Part shown: positions 1 through 12,624 of the stretch, piece by piece
How positions within the stretch are numbered: the first letter of the stretch is position 1
How the letters are laid out: the number at the start of each line of letters is the position of its first letter
Assembly (NCBI GenBank): GCA_947462335.1
Contig: OX381710.1
Coordinates: forward strand, 58,040,842 to 58,104,841
DNA: 64,000 bases
Source of the DNA: Harmothoe impar
Lineage: Eukaryota > Annelida > Polychaeta > Phyllodocida > Polynoidae
Direction: 5' to 3'
Notes under the pieces: model-generated
What the model was told of the DNA's origin: nothing
The model's database searches: none
The model's input: the letters and a program-made list of their open reading frames with translations, nothing else
Translations under genes and position numbers: made by a program

Positions 1-1993
1 ACCACTTGGAGGATTTTTCCTGCATTATCAAGCAGATTGGATCTATAACCAACAATTGATGGTTTCTAGTACAGTATGTCTACAAAATATTACTATATTG
101 CAAGACTGACAACAATAGTTATCACAATTATCCCATGAGAAGTATCGCTGAGTGTTCAATTCTCCCTTATTTAATGGTATTTATGGATATTAATGCCCAA
201 AAAGGACACTTTCCCAGCTATTGATAATGAAAAAAACATAAATTGCTCAGCAATTATAGATATTTTATTTTATTTTTATGGTATATATGCATGTATCAAT
301 TTCCTGGAACAAAAGGAAACCCTTCACAGCCTAATTTATGTGGGTATACTGGAGAGGCGTATTCAATGACCATTTCTTGGTGACTGGAGCAAAAATTCAA
401 CATTTCGCTACCAACTTTGAATGAGTCTTTTTCAGAGACCAGACTAGATACAATGCCCTAAATGGTCTCGTTTGAAAGATAATTTAGTTTCTGAGCATTT
501 CAACAGTCGGAAGAGTTTGGCATGCACAACTCTATCAGACCAGCCAGGTAAAATACATCCGATTGTCGGGTCTGGTCGGGTCCTCCATTCCATTGTTTAA
601 TGACGATGACTACCAGATAGCTTATTGGTCTGTAGGCTCCTCTTGCTATGCTGTGGTTAAACTCGTTAAACTCGTAAATATTTCTTCATTTGTTAGCCCA
701 ACCAATAGATTCTACAAAGAGGGATTTTTCATGCTTTTTTTTTGCCCCTGCCCCCTGGTAAATTTTTTGACCCCCCTCCCTTTGTGGCCACACCAAAAAA
801 AAAGGTTGGTCAACTGACAATGGATTTCACTTTTGAAAAAATGGTGCGAGAAAGCGAAATTTATCATTAATTTTTCATGAAAATTAATTGGTTGATGGGG
901 GAATCCCCAAAGAAGAAATTTTCAAAAGAATTTTACAAAAAAAAATAGTCCATTTCCGAAAATAAGGTTCCCACATCTATTGATAACTTTTTTTTTGCTC
1001 TGGCCTGTAGAAATGTGAGAAAAGGTTTTTTGTTCCCCCCCCCATGCATCTGACTCACACCCAGACCCAGATTCTTCTATAAATTTTGAACTACTAATGA
1101 TATTAATTAGCTTTAAAAAGTTGGTATATTCCTCTTCATTAACTATGAGGTATACCTAGCCTCTTTGTGCCTTTGAAAAAAGAGATTTATTGAATTAAAA
1201 AAAAAAAAAAAATTAAAAAAAAAAAAAATCAAAAATGTCCAAAACAAAATTAGGGTCGGCCCTGTTTTGCTAGGTAGGGTTGGGTGACCGGAAAAACAAC
1301 TTTCTTTTCTTTGGCCTTAGGAGCGATCCCGGGGGTCCGTGGGAATGTGATTGTAGCACTCAGCAGTAGTCTGAGGACTCGAACTTCCAAGCCAGGCTCC
1401 ATGCCTCCATCCGTCTACACACATGTCACAACCCACACACATGGAGACAGCACAGCTGAAGCCACATTCAATAAAATGTTGCTATAGGAATATAAGACAG
1501 GGATTGTTAGTCTAATCAAAGAGCATCGAGCATCTCCACAGCCACCTGCCTTTTATAATACATAGGCCTGTCAAGATAGGTCCACACCGTCCACACCAGC
1601 CAGACTCTCACAGTAACCTCTTATCACTGTTAACTTCTTCTTTTTTCTGCTTCATTATGAAATACATCTTTTCATATACATTGTAAAGAAATTATCATGT
1701 CAACCAGCGCATGTACAACCTGCCTCCATGACGTCCCATGTACAACCCCTCCCTGAGACCACCCCAACCCATATCCCACCCCTCCCCACACCTCCTCTAC
1801 CCCCGTAATTTCACCCACCCGGTTGATTCATACATCGGTCAACTTTGAACACCAACGGACCTGCCCAGGATATCGAGGCCTGACTGTATATCTCATGAGT
1901 AAACTCATATTTAAAAAAAGGGACACATCTTCAATGTATTGGATTTTTAACAAACCATGTTGAGAGAGAGAAATAAAGCAATTGAAGACGTAC
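1..1993. other. Intronic sequence, no exon found
   Basis: Intron 2 of the minus-strand SLC17 gene continues to the left edge. It holds A-rich tracts (about 1196-1232) and C-rich low-complexity patches but no recognisable exon on either strand. Short open frames here have no family features. Confidence 0.6.
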
Positions 1994-3241
1994 CTGTTGG
2001 GCACTGGTTGTATTTGGAGGGAGGGGTGTTGCTGGGCAGTTATTTGAGGTCGCATTAATATCCACAATTTCTGTAAAGTTCACCATGGCAACCAGTGCAA
2101 TGTTGAAGACCATTCTCTGAGAAAAAGCTGTGAAGAATCCTGCTGTCATTACAAACACAAGCACGTAACGACACGGGACGAAACAACTGGTGGTGTCTGA
2201 AAAAAAAGAAGCAGAACCACCTGGCTGAGCATATTTAGGAAACAGTGTATAGTGCTGTTATTCTAAGGTAGGCAGGATATACAAGTATTGTAAAGTCTCG
2301 CATATAAGCTGAACCTTGGTATCAGCACAGGGGTAGACAAAAAGAGCACGTGTACCCAAGGGCACAGAATCAAAAAGATGTTTGCCCAGCAGGTAACCAA
2401 TGTGTCCAGCAGACTTTCTTCATGTTTTCACCCTGGCCGATAGAAAGCGACAGAATCTAAATTTCAGAAATTCTGAACTGGGTTTCATACCCTGTCAGAG
2501 CTACAGATGTGTTGAAAGCAAATAATAGATAAGTTATGGGTGAAGACAATGGTAACAACCTGTAGATAAACGTTGATTAAAGGGCATAACTAAAGATGGC
2601 AAAGTATAATAATATGTCTATGGAGAAATCAGCATTTTGTTGTGTCCCATCCAAGGGGACCAGTAGACGTGGCTATAGGTGGGCGACCCTATTGTTAGAC
2701 CGAAAGTGACATAGAACCAGGGTGAGATTCACCTCCACAACTTCATCTGTACCATGTGACACCACCAGGACAGAAGTATCCAGGTAAGTGTTTGTCAGTT
2801 ACTAAGGTGTGTCCTGAATCTAGGCCTGGGGTAAGTCCCAGTTTCAGGGCAAGCTGAAAGCAGGGTGAAAACATACCCAGGCTTCAGACTTGCACAAGTC
2901 ATCACCATTAAGATTTTCTTTTGCAGAAAGCTAGTTCTCTCCAAATAGTGAGCTGGAGGCATGCCCTCCTCTGTATTGAAATACCATGGTAGGAGGTCAA
3001 ACAATGGGACACAGGGGTTAATCTTCCCTGAAAACATGTGACCCCCCTCCAAACAAACTAGGGCTGGGTAAATGCGGGACATTAGCCCTAAAAACGTTCC
3101 AACAAAACATAAAACATATAGCTTACCTTGAGCTGCATCTATCTGTGGATCGGCATCATAAACAGGGCCCTCATCTTCCTCTGCCAGGTTAACGTTGAGC
3201 AGCGGGCGCCGGTCAGCGGCTGTTTGCCGTTGGTCACCCAT
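1994..3241 (-). CDS. SLC17 (sialin-type) transporter, first two coding exons, partial
   Basis: This is the N-terminal part of a major-facilitator organic-anion transporter of the SLC17 family. Exon 1 (3127-3241) starts with MGDQRQTAADRRPLL and ends at a GTAAGC donor in phase 1. The DRRPLL stretch has the form of the acidic dileucine lysosomal-sorting signal known from sialin. Exon 2 (1994-2196) follows a polypyrimidine-AG acceptor and encodes the first membrane helix with the QRMVFNIALVAMVNFT block, then a luminal loop with NAT and NTT glycosylation sequons; it ends in phase 0 at a GTACGT donor. Phases and sequence match exons 1-2 of the plus-strand gene at 12.9 kb, so the two are paralogues arranged head to head. 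Later exons are not found in 1-1993 and must lie beyond the left edge. Family assignment is confident; the substrate (sialic acid, glutamate, phosphate, urate) cannot be told. Confidence 0.85.
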
Positions 3242-4417
3242 GGTTCACAGACGATATGCTGGGAAGAAAATATTGATGTCAGTATGTTATGATATGTTAT
3301 ATCATCATCTCCGTTTAGAAGGTTACTTGCTGCACAGTGCAATGAGGAGCTCAGTGTCAGATGAACGTCATCTGATGAAAGTCAGAGCTGACATTGGAGT
3401 TGATCACATGGTAAGTAGATAGGGCTACATACTGCTGCGTATGCATGTATTCTCCATCTTACTATATGCTGGCTGCTCACTATGCATATATGTATACATA
3501 GAAAAATTGATAATATTGAATACACAACGCACATTATCTTAAAAGGACAAAGGTGTATCAGGTAACATAGGAAAAACCACTAGGCCAGGTGTGGATAACG
3601 CATCTTTGCAAGAGATCCGTCTGATCTAAATTCTTGTGTGGTCTAATTATATGTCATAAGCAAATGGCACGTTTAGATTTGATACAGGGTTTACATACCG
3701 GTAGGCCAACATCGTATAAATTCGCCTGAAAATTTAGACAACAGCATCATGACCGGTCCTGTTTTATTATGTAGGGTCAAATTACTAGGTACACATCAAA
3801 ATAAATTTAGATAAATCAATAGATCTACAACATGTCCGTTTTAATACAACTATAATCTGATATAATCTAGCAAACAATAGGCCACAAGTGGGCTTATACT
3901 ATCATCATATCATAGATACGGAAGGCCAATCTTACTCCAATGTTCATGGTTAATACTGATAACGGTACCGTAGTAAAACATTATCAGATGACAACACCTT
4001 TACAAATTGATTATTACCGGCGTGTAGGGGCCTATATGCTATATAAGGGGATGTATATAGGCTTAGGCTACCGGTATTAAAGGAGGCAGTAAAGCGTCTA
4101 GATATAGGTCAACTTCAAGGCGATGTACTTACAAAAATCCTTTTGCTATTTTCTCTTTAAACAATTGTATAAGACTAGTGTTACTGTATAGACATAATTT
4201 TAGACCATAGGCTATATCGAATATCTTTCAGCTGGACTTTGCAATTCATTTTGTAAACTAGATCTCTTGCGATAAGGATTTTAACACCTTTTACCAGTAC
4301 CGGTAGGTTTATATATATATAGGTCTGCTAGGATTCACTTAGACCCCACTCCTTATTTTTGGTGGGGGGATCATCTTAGAGGAGATAAGCCTGATAAGGG
4401 CCACATTGTACTGTATC
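3242..4417. other. 5' flank of the minus-strand SLC17 gene; nothing else recognised
   Basis: AT-rich sequence without credible coding potential. The promoter and any non-coding first exon of the minus-strand SLC17 gene should lie here, but I see no TATA box I would defend. Confidence 0.4.
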
Positions 4418-5030
4418 CCAGCTAGCAAGGATACGTTGGGCCAACATTGCCACAACGTGGGCCAGGGTTGGGCCAACGTTGTACAACAAGGTTGGCTAAA
4501 GTGCTTTTTGGCCATCCATTTCTATTCTTTAACAACGTCACCAACATCGTCGTTGGCATGACGTCATACTGACTTCACATAGTGACATTGTGCCAACGTC
4601 AACCCTACCAATTTATGATCAAAATCTGACTTTTGTTTCTGGTGTTAATCCTACATTGAATATCAATGTTTAAGTGGGGAAATTTGGCTACTATATATAT
4701 ATAATCTACTGTGAAAGTGATAAAAAGTGGCGATTTTCATACAACCTTCCACGCCCTCTAGGGAGGTTGGCAATACAGTAGTGGGCCAACGTTAGAATTT
4801 ATTGATTACCGGTAATGGGAGTATTGCCAACATTGGTACAAAATAATTTTACCAACGTTGGCATGACATGATTTTTCGGACGTTGTACCAACGTTGACAG
4901 ACTACTGCAAACGTTGTCGTTGGTAGGGCCTACAACAATTATTTCCCAACGTTGGCACAACATTGGTAAACTAACGTTGGCACAATGTTAAGATATGCCT
5001 CCGGCGGTGCCGACCATTGCCAACGTTTTT
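4418..5030. repeat. CCAACGTTGG-rich dispersed repeat
   Basis: About 600 bp in which CAACGTTGG and its variants recur many times in both orientations. The unit is itself palindromic. The left end (CCCAGCTAGCAA) looks like a MITE terminus; I could not place a matching right end. It shares the CCCAG-type terminus and short internal palindromes with the elements at 15.9 and 33.9 kb. Confidence 0.5.
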
Positions 5031-6637
5031 TTGTTTTTTTTAAAGTATTTATTGGGTCTAATGACTATGGATAGCCAAACCTAGACTTAGGCACATTGCC
5101 TTTCTGCCGTCCGTACCCCTATCTATTTTACATCGGTTGTTAGATGGTCTTTATATTGATCATGACAAGCTATGGAGAACATTGTAACACAAATACTTCA
5201 TGTAATGTATGAATATATCAGATAAATCATATCATGTACGTACACTGTAATATATTATATAGAAATGATGAGATGAGATGAGAGATGAGACATAGTAAGT
5301 TGAATGACATTTTTACACCATGAAGCAGTTTGGGTAGTCGCGTTTGATGGCTAGCTTGAATTCCCTTAAGGACTCAAGAAGATAGTAGGAGGGTTTAAGA
5401 TTATTCCACCTATCAATGGCCCTGTAAAGGGCACTTTTTGTCACTATTGGTTTAAGGACTACCGGTAGTTATAGTACTTAGTAGGCCCTACTATAATATG
5501 TGTCGCCCCCCCCCCCTTCCCCGCCGGGCTGATTTTCTTTAATGAGGGGGTGGGTAGAAGCTCGATCCAGAGACCAATAAACATGTGCGCTTATCAATTT
5601 GGTGACAACTTGGTCTCTAAAAGTCAAGTCTGTACAGAGAGACCCATACATTGGTTAGGGATCTTAGGTCTGTATCAGCGGTGGCAGATTCGTACGGACG
5701 TAAACAAAGTCATGTGACCATCGTTTGGGATCACAACAAAGCATCGCGCGAACATTTCTCCACTTTGGGGCTACGTCTGATAGCATCCTGACTCTTCTGT
5801 ATAGGCCCACGGCCAGTATACCCTCAACTAGAGTGCCTTATGTGCAAAGCCTACCAATCGATTTCTAAAAATTTACAAAAGAGCAAAAATACGAAGGATT
5901 TTCTGTAGACATTTTCGAAAAACTTACTGGGTGAGGCCTTGGGGTGAGGCTAAAAATAGAATCCCGACACTGCGCTGCCACCTGGCGTGGGGCGGTGGTA
6001 GTAGCTGGCAGGATGAACGGCGTCGATCCCTACCGGGTAGTTTCCCGCGCGGCATAATAGAAGAGGTAGGCTAGGTGGGTCGGGGGGAGGGGGGAGGGGG
6101 GGCTGACTCCCGGGGGCTGACTACGAAAAAAAATAACTAAAGGAGACTCAATGCTACGTTTTTATATGATTCCAATTCAAACTTGCATATGGGTCATCAT
6201 ACTTATAATTTAGGCCTAATGTTTAGCCTTAATGCTGGTTGGGTTTTGGTTCCACAAGGCTGTCTAGTACTCACCATTAATAAAGAAGAAGAAAAGAAAA
6301 GAAAAACAGGGGTTGGGGGCAGAGCCCCCCACGATATCAACATATGATGCCATCTACATTTGGTGGGTACCTATAATTAAGACTTTTCAGATTAAGACTT
6401 TGATTAAGACTCACTCAAGAATTCCGATGAAATGTGCAGCGAGGTCACTCTTACCAACCCTAAAAAAGGTCAAACCTAAGAGGTCAAGCCTAAAAAGGTT
6501 GAAAAAAAAAAAGAAAAAAAAAGCTAGAAACACCCTTCGCTGGTCCCCCGTCCATTATCATTGGCTACACTTGTGTTTAGAATCGTGATATCAGTGCTGC
6601 ATACGAATAGCCTACAGTATGGGGGTGGATGGCTAAA
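5031..6637. other. Intergenic, low-complexity patches only
   Basis: Contains a GAGAT-type microsatellite near 5265-5290, a C-run near 5502-5515 and a G-rich run near 6078-6100. No gene or complete mobile element was recognised. Confidence 0.4.
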
Positions 6638-6870
6638 TTCGACACGGCGACATGGCCATTTCTTAAAATCGACATGTGACATGAGGCCTAGTGACATGCG
6701 ACATGGGGTTTGAAATGATAGTGACAGGGGACATGAGCAATTCTTAAAATCGACATGGGACATGGGGATTATTAAGCGACATGGACATGCGACATGGCAG
6801 GGCTGGGCAGCTGTCGCAATGTCGCAAAAAATGTGCGACAGGAGCCTTGGAAAATGCGACAGTGACATTA
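6638..6870. repeat. CGACATG-type irregular tandem repeat
   Basis: Degenerate short repeats built from TTCTTAAAATCGACATG and (T/G)GACATG(C/G)GACATGGG. The same motif recurs at about 8045-8085 and 22,430-22,640, so this is a dispersed family rather than a one-off expansion. Confidence 0.6.
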
Positions 6871-6999
6871 GGGATACTGTGGGCTTTCTAAATCTGGAAG
6901 AATTTAGTAAATATTCCAATTAGAACCAAACTTATAGGCCTGTTTCAATAGCCTTCCCTGAGTATTCTTACAGCAATAATCATGCCCCTAAAAGCCTCA

Positions 7000-7760
7000 G
7001 TATGCATCAATGTAACAACAGTATTCTTAAAAATTTTCTTGAAGCAACATACCCACAGAACCCCAGAGAATACTTTGGTCTATTTAAAAGGAAGAGTTCT
7101 TGGAGCAAAATGTACCCTGGAACCATAAAGAAGGTTCCATTCTGGAGATAGATTCCAAAGTTATCCTGGAGCAACATACCCCCAAAACTCCAAAGTCTGA
7201 GCACAGTGACACCAATCGAAAAGTAAATATTTAAAATTTTCCGTTTCAAAACCATCAGAATGAATTTATCTAAGAAGTAGAATTTTCTTATGCAGTATGA
7301 CACCCAGCCCCCTAAGAGTACACCATTCTGCCACAATTTGCCTCCAAAACTCCACAGAACTCACCAATTGAAAGGTATGATTTCAAAATCTTCGTAGTGC
7401 AATGGTCCCAAAAAGCTTTACTTCATTTCCTTGGAGCAGTAGGTCCCTAAACCCATCAGAATATATGATTCTAAATATGGAAAGCCAAAGTTTCCCTGGA
7501 GTAACATTCCCCCAAAACTTACCAATTGAAATGTAGAATTTCAAAATTTTCCTATGTGCCCCCTAATCCTCATAATACCTTAAACTAATGTAGATTCCCT
7601 AAATTCTTCTTAGGCCCCAAATCTCCACAGAACACACTAGCCTAAAGGTAGAATTTACTTAAATCCCGGGAGCTGTACAGTGTAGATTGCACTAATCAAA
7701 AGGTAGAATTGACTAAGATATATCCTACTGAATCCCTTAGAAAACATTAATCTAAGGCTA
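7000..7760. repeat. Diverged tandem repeat region
   Basis: Phrases such as GGAGCAACATACCCCC, AAAACTCCA and CACCAATTGAAAGGTAGAATTT recur roughly every 100-150 bp with heavy divergence, suggesting an old satellite or internally repeated element. No coding potential is credible. Confidence 0.4.
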
Positions 7761-7878
7761 GAGGTGGTAAAATTCTCCTGGATTTCACACATGAGACACT
7801 TAATTAAAGGCGCACTGAACCCAGGACCTAACCCTGCAGAGTTTTGTACGCAAATGATGTCGTGGGTTCAATGCGCCT

Positions 7879-7958
7879 TTAACCCCTTCACCACTGGGTT
7901 TCTGGTAACTCAATGCAATTTTGTGCAATATATTGGCTTACCATGTGGAAGGGGTTAA
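7879..7958. mobile_element. 80-bp mini-MITE, copy 1
   Basis: Ends are inverted: TTAACCCCTTC at the left and GAAGGGGTTAA at the right. A second, nearly identical copy lies in opposite orientation at 35,809-35,887 inside the DIRS element. Two copies with the same ends in unrelated contexts support an independent mobile unit. Confidence 0.6.
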
Positions 7959-8099
7959 TGTGTGCCTCGGATGTGCCCTCCCAAAATGCTTTGCTCCACA
8001 GATTTCTAGGTTTGCTCCAGCATATCACTACATGCCCAGCCCTGCATGGTCATTTCTTAAAATCGACATGCGACATGGGGGGCCCCCCATCTACACCCC

Positions 8100-8966
8100 C
8101 TACAGTATACAGGGAATTATCGTAAACATAGAACCAGAGTCCATGAGGACACGCACTGAAATACCTTGGATGAGTATAGTGCACCTTGGCATCGGAGTTG
8201 AGCCCATTGAACTCACACTATACACTATCTCCTGAAAGTCATCATCAATTTGATTCACTTTTCCATTTAACCCTGTAGGTTGACTGTACTTTGTTTTCTC
8301 TGGATGGACTCCTGCATCTGTAATCTTGCTGTCCACCCTACTTGCATGTAGAGAAGCACTCTCTAGTCTCCTGGCAATCTGAATGGCTTGCTCTAGATCT
8401 AGGTCTTCTTCTGAATAGAGTCTCTCCCTAATTGTATGACTACTGATCTTCTCTATGAGCTGATCACACACAGCCTCGTCCAGAAAAGCACCAAAGTCAC
8501 AGGTAGATGCTAGGTCCCTGAGGGCAGCAACATATTAGCTAATGGTTTCATGTGGCAATTGTCTTCTGTCTCTGAAAATCACCCTCTCTGACCTTTTATG
8601 CTTTGAAGATTTGAACTCCTTTTCAAGTTTTAATTTGGCCTTTGCCAAGCCGGAAGTTCCTGCAGGGTAATTTGTAAGTTCCTTCAACTTAGTGTATCTC
8701 CTCTGACCTTCAACACCCAAATAATGTAGTAGGATGCATATTTTTCGCTTCATGGGCACTTTGTCAATGTCAGGGGAAGCATCCAGAAAATTGTCAAACA
8801 ATCCCACCCACTCCTCCCATGGGATGGGTGGTCTCCCTGGTGAATTCAGGAATTTCGGAATTGGGTCTAGAGGTATGTACCCAGCAGCCATGGTAACTGT
8901 AGCAGTGTAGTGCAAATGTAGGCCTATCTGTAGAACTGTAGTACTGTAGTCTTCAGTGTAGTGCAC
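8100..8966 (-). pseudogene. Ty3/Gypsy retrotransposon gag-protease relic
   Basis: Minus-strand frame coding for a gag-like protein (PWEEWVGLFDNFL near the start; a K/R-rich stretch KSSKHKRSERVIFRDRRQLP) followed in the same frame by an aspartic-protease start, VLMDSGSMFTIIP (DSG motif). An in-frame stop (TAG/TAA region at 8535-8537) separates the two parts and the sequence breaks off just after the protease motif. Reverse transcriptase, RNase H and integrase are absent nearby. It is a truncated, dead copy. The Gypsy assignment rests on the gag style and the DSG protease and is moderately confident. Confidence 0.65.
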
Positions 8967-9817
8967 CTCGTACTAGTGTAGGATGTAGGCCTTTCTTTTG
9001 TATTGTGACCAGGATGTATTTCGCAATGTAGGGGGCAAACCAACTGTAGATCTCTTGAAGCAGGCCTTTGAGACTTTGCACTCCGATATAACCAATGAAC
9101 ATACACTCACTCTGTACTAGAAGATAAGTCCTCCAGCACTGTGTAGTACGTGTATGGTAGAAGGCAACCCATACAGTCCTTAAACCACTATTATGTATTG
9201 TAGGCCTACAACATGGGTAATGGGCCTGCAGTCGCCCAACACACTGCTGTAGCAGAAATGTTGTAAAGAGCTGATCATGGAACACTCATAGACAGTTGAT
9301 TGTAGGCCTAGAACAATTGTAGCCTGTAGGTCTATCCCCTGTATATGTCTCATGCATTGTACCTCGGCCTATAGATTGTAAATACATATTGAGCTAAACA
9401 AGCCAGCGAGGGATAGCCTGATATGGGATGCCATAACAAATCGATTTGCTTGTATTAAACATAGATTAAATCCTATGTACGTACATCCATGCACATGTCC
9501 CGAGGTCAGCATCACCCCTTGACGTAATTTCATCTACCCGACAACCAGTATTTGCCATTGCAATAGTTACAGATGCATTGAAAGGTAAGATATGCGACTT
9601 CATAGTTAGGTTTAGCAGTGATATGATTCCAATTACTAATGTGATGGAAGTGATGAAAGTCCCAGCTATTTCGGCGTTCAATACATGCAGCATGCAACAA
9701 CATTCACACATCATAATAACAGCCACAATTAAGGTGAAGATCCACTAACCGTGGGGAGGGGGGGGGGGGCTATAAACCCTACCATAGGTTTATGTTTATT
9801 ATTTAGACGCCGATTTA
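8967..9817. other. No gene recognised; GTAG-rich sequence
   Basis: Sequence upstream of the gag relic is rich in CTGTAG/TGTAGG words and may include the 5' untranslated region of that retroelement. No long terminal repeat, primer site or exon could be identified. An open frame on the minus strand at 9466-9726 has no recognisable family features. Confidence 0.35.
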
Positions 9818-10100
9818 ACATGCTTGTCATACACTTGTCACATGCTACTCACATGCTTTTCACATGCTTGTCACATACTTGTCACATACTTGTCACACAC
9901 TTGTCACACACTTGCCACATGCTTGTCATATACTTGCCACATGCTTGTCACATACTCTCATATACTTGTCACATATGTATGTATAATACTTGTCACACAC
10001 TTGTGTACCACTTTTCACACAATTTTCACATGCTTGTCACACTTGTCACACACTTGTCACAAACTTGTCACATACTTGTCACAAACTTGTCACACACTGT
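9818..10100. repeat. 11-bp minisatellite (CATACTTGTCA)n
   Basis: About 280 bp of imperfect head-to-tail copies of CATACTTGTCA/CACACTTGTCA. Open frames across it (serine/histidine/threonine/leucine repeats) arise only because the array lacks stops. Confidence 0.85.
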
Positions 10101-10337
10101 ATGGCAGAACCCTTTGCAGAACCCTTTGCAGCATACCATAGGACACATGGAGTGACCTACAGTGCTAAAAGATACCTGTCACAAGCTGTTGTTCTTGAAT
10201 TGACCGTTGACAGTTGACAGTAAGTGACTGAAGTTGGAGTTTTCACTTTCAACTTTGACATTTGCATTGTTTTTGGTTTAATGTAATGTTGAAAGATAGC
10301 AGTCACTAGTTGCTTTACTTAAATTGACAGTTGACAG

Positions 10338-10473
10338 TGTAATGTTAACGACGAGCGTATCTAGGTCGTAAGTAAGTTTATTCAAGACTCATGAATGTGA
10401 CGTCACTACTGCGTAGCTGCGTCTACTTTGAGTTCCCGCCATAGGCCGGGTAACACAACTACATAACATGACA
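10338..10473 (-). repeat. 3' LTR of the non-autonomous element
   Basis: 136-bp long terminal repeat, TG...CA ended, carrying AATAAA on the minus strand. It abuts the polypurine tract on its inner side and the GACAG duplication on its outer side. Confidence 0.85.
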
Positions 10474-11094
10474 TCCCCCTTTTTCCATAAAGGATGAAAC
10501 AATAGATATTTTGAAATACTGAATGAAATGATGGCTCAGTCTTTTGAGTCTATGTTAGAATATAGATATGTTTGTAAAATACAATATAATAGTTGAGTCT
10601 TTCTCCAATCCTTGTTGGTATGTCTGAGTCTTAGTTCTAAATGTAAATAGAACTGCTTTAGTATATATGTAGATGATAAACATGTTAAACATAATGTGAT
10701 AGTTCAGTCTCTCCTCCAGGTGTACCTTGGTGGACTCTCAGTCCTTGTTTTCATTCAGTCTTTTGTACTATTTTACCTGTATATATATTAGGTTTAACAC
10801 ATATATGCAATACAATACACACAGAGGGTATCCTCTCCCTTTTCATACCAAAAGAGAAAAACATATATATGAATGTTATTGTTAAACTATAATGCAATTT
10901 CTCAGTCTCTCTGAAATTTTCCTTGGTAACGTCTCTGTATTCTCCTTTCACATTCTACATGCAACTTAGTAAGCACATACTATACATCTCCTTTTAAAAA
11001 CACAATGTCGATGTTACAGTCCTTTTAATGCCACTCAGTGTTAAGTGACCCTGCACTGTTTCTGGAGCACACCTACAATTAGGCATGCTGACAC

Positions 11095-11290
11095 CGTTGC
11101 TGTTGAGGTCGCACACCTACATTTAGGCATGCTGAACACTGCTGTCGTTGAGGTCGCACACCTACATTTAGGCATGCTGAACACTGCTGTCGTTGAGGTC
11201 GCACACCTACATTTAGGCATGCTGAACACTGCTGTTGTTGAGGTCGCACACCTACATTTAGGCATGCTGAACACTGCTGTCGTTGACGAT
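11095..11290. repeat. 45-bp tandem repeat inside the LTR element
   Basis: Four to five copies of a 45-bp unit containing GGTCGCACACCTACATTTAG. Open frames on both strands (for example a minus-strand CATSTTAVFSMPKCR repeat peptide) follow from the unit length being a multiple of three; I do not regard them as a gene. Confidence 0.8.
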
Positions 11291-11640
11291 CACACCTGTA
11301 TGTCAGGTGTGAGGGCACCGTTGTGGTCCCGATTGTTCCTTTTGTTTATACACCTGTACGATCAGATGTGAGGGCACCATTGTGGTCCCGATTGTTCCTT
11401 TTATTCATACACCTGTACGATCAGATGTGAGGGCACCGTTGTGGTCCCGATTTTCCTCTTGTTTTACACACCTGTACGATCAGATGTGAGGGCACCGTTG
11501 TGGTCCCGATTTTCCTCTTGTTTTACACACCTGTATGATCAGATGTGAGGGCACCTATATGTTCCCAATTTGTCTTGTGTTCCACACCTGTACGATCAGA
11601 TGTGAGGGCACCGTTGTGGTCCCTGCCTATTTTTAGGTCT
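11290..11640. repeat. 59-bp tandem repeat inside the LTR element
   Basis: About six copies of a 59-60-bp unit containing CACCTGTACGATCAGATGTG and TTGTGGTCCCGATT. It adjoins the 45-bp array, and the two together fill the 3' half of the element's interior. Confidence 0.8.
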
Positions 11641-12488
11641 TTATCCATTTTTGGATTATGCACTGTTTCTGTTGACACTGAACCTTTACTGCCACTACTT
11701 GTGATTCTTACTCGTGTCTCTTTTTCTGGACACTTACACTGTGCTGTCTCTCCCTGGACACTACAACGTAACTCTCTCTTATTGTTGTAGGGCCCAGATC
11801 TATACCTATGTTTCGATGTACAATGTCACAGTTCATATGCCAGTACTACTGGTATTCTGTCGATTTCATGGCCAATTTACTTCTCCCAAATAGACTAGGC
11901 CTACACACTCATGTGCAATTGTCACTGATACCCTCGATTTCCTGGGATCTACTTTTCCCGATTTTATCAAGCTTTGATCAATTTGATGGGCACTGTACTT
12001 TTTCCGAAATAAACGTTACTTGTCAACGTCGTCGATACCTTGTTGATTTCTTGGGCTATTTTACCTTTGATGATTACCAATGCCAATTTTCAAATTGCAC
12101 TGTTGTTACTCGATTTGTGGTCACTGTTCTTTCCCGGAATACACAATGTTCTCACTGTTGTTAATAGGCCCACTACACTGTTGTGATTGTCACTATTGTC
12201 AATACTCATCGATTTCTTGGGGCCTTACTTTTCCCGATTTCTTGACTTTCGATTTTGTGTTATATCTGACTTCCCTGGTGAACCCACGTGGAGTTTTCCC
12301 GTGCCGTTATTTACCTTCAATATCGCTCACTCGTTTTATCATCAATTTTGTTGGTTTCTGCCAATGTTGATGCACAGAAACGGATTCCTACTTGTTCTGT
12401 GGGATCTTCATGCCGTGCTTGCCCCTTCCTGCAGCTGTGGCTACATTCAGGGGCTCAAAATCGGCAATATCCCACCGCTATGCCACCA

Positions 12489-12624
12489 AGTAATGTTAAC
12501 GACGAGCGTATCTAGGTCGGAAGTAAGTTTATTCAAGACTCATGAATGTGACGTCACTACTGCGTAGCTGCGTCTACTTTGAGTTCCCGCCATAGGCCGG
12601 GTAACACAACTACATAACATGACA
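12489..12624 (-). repeat. 5' LTR of the non-autonomous element
   Basis: Near-identical partner of the LTR at 10,338. Its inner neighbour is the primer-binding-site-like sequence beginning TGG; its outer neighbour is the second GACAG. The innermost base differs from the other copy. Confidence 0.85.

Larger units (their letters stand above)
10338..12624 (-). mobile_element. Non-autonomous LTR retrotransposon, complete
   Basis: Two 136-bp direct repeats (10,338-10,473 and 12,489-12,624) differ at only a few positions and are flanked by the 5-bp duplication GACAG (10,333-10,337 and 12,625-12,629). Read on the minus strand, the repeat begins TGTCATG, contains an AATAAA signal and ends ACA. Next to the 5' copy lies a primer-binding-site-like TGGTGGCATAGCGG (from 12,488 downward). 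Next to the 3' copy lies the purine tract GGAAAAAGGGGGA (10,474-10,486). The 2.0-kb interior has no gag or pol; it consists largely of two tandem arrays. The element therefore needs enzymes in trans (TRIM/LARD-like). Confidence 0.85.

Noticed and set aside
3139..3422. Frames opposite or upstream of the first SLC17 exon
   Set aside because: Antisense or upstream shadows without splice or family support; exon 1 on the minus strand explains the conservation.
9751..10217. Open frames of repeated CHILVTHLSHT-type peptide
   Set aside because: They follow from the 11-bp minisatellite lacking stops in all three frames; there is no splice site or start context.
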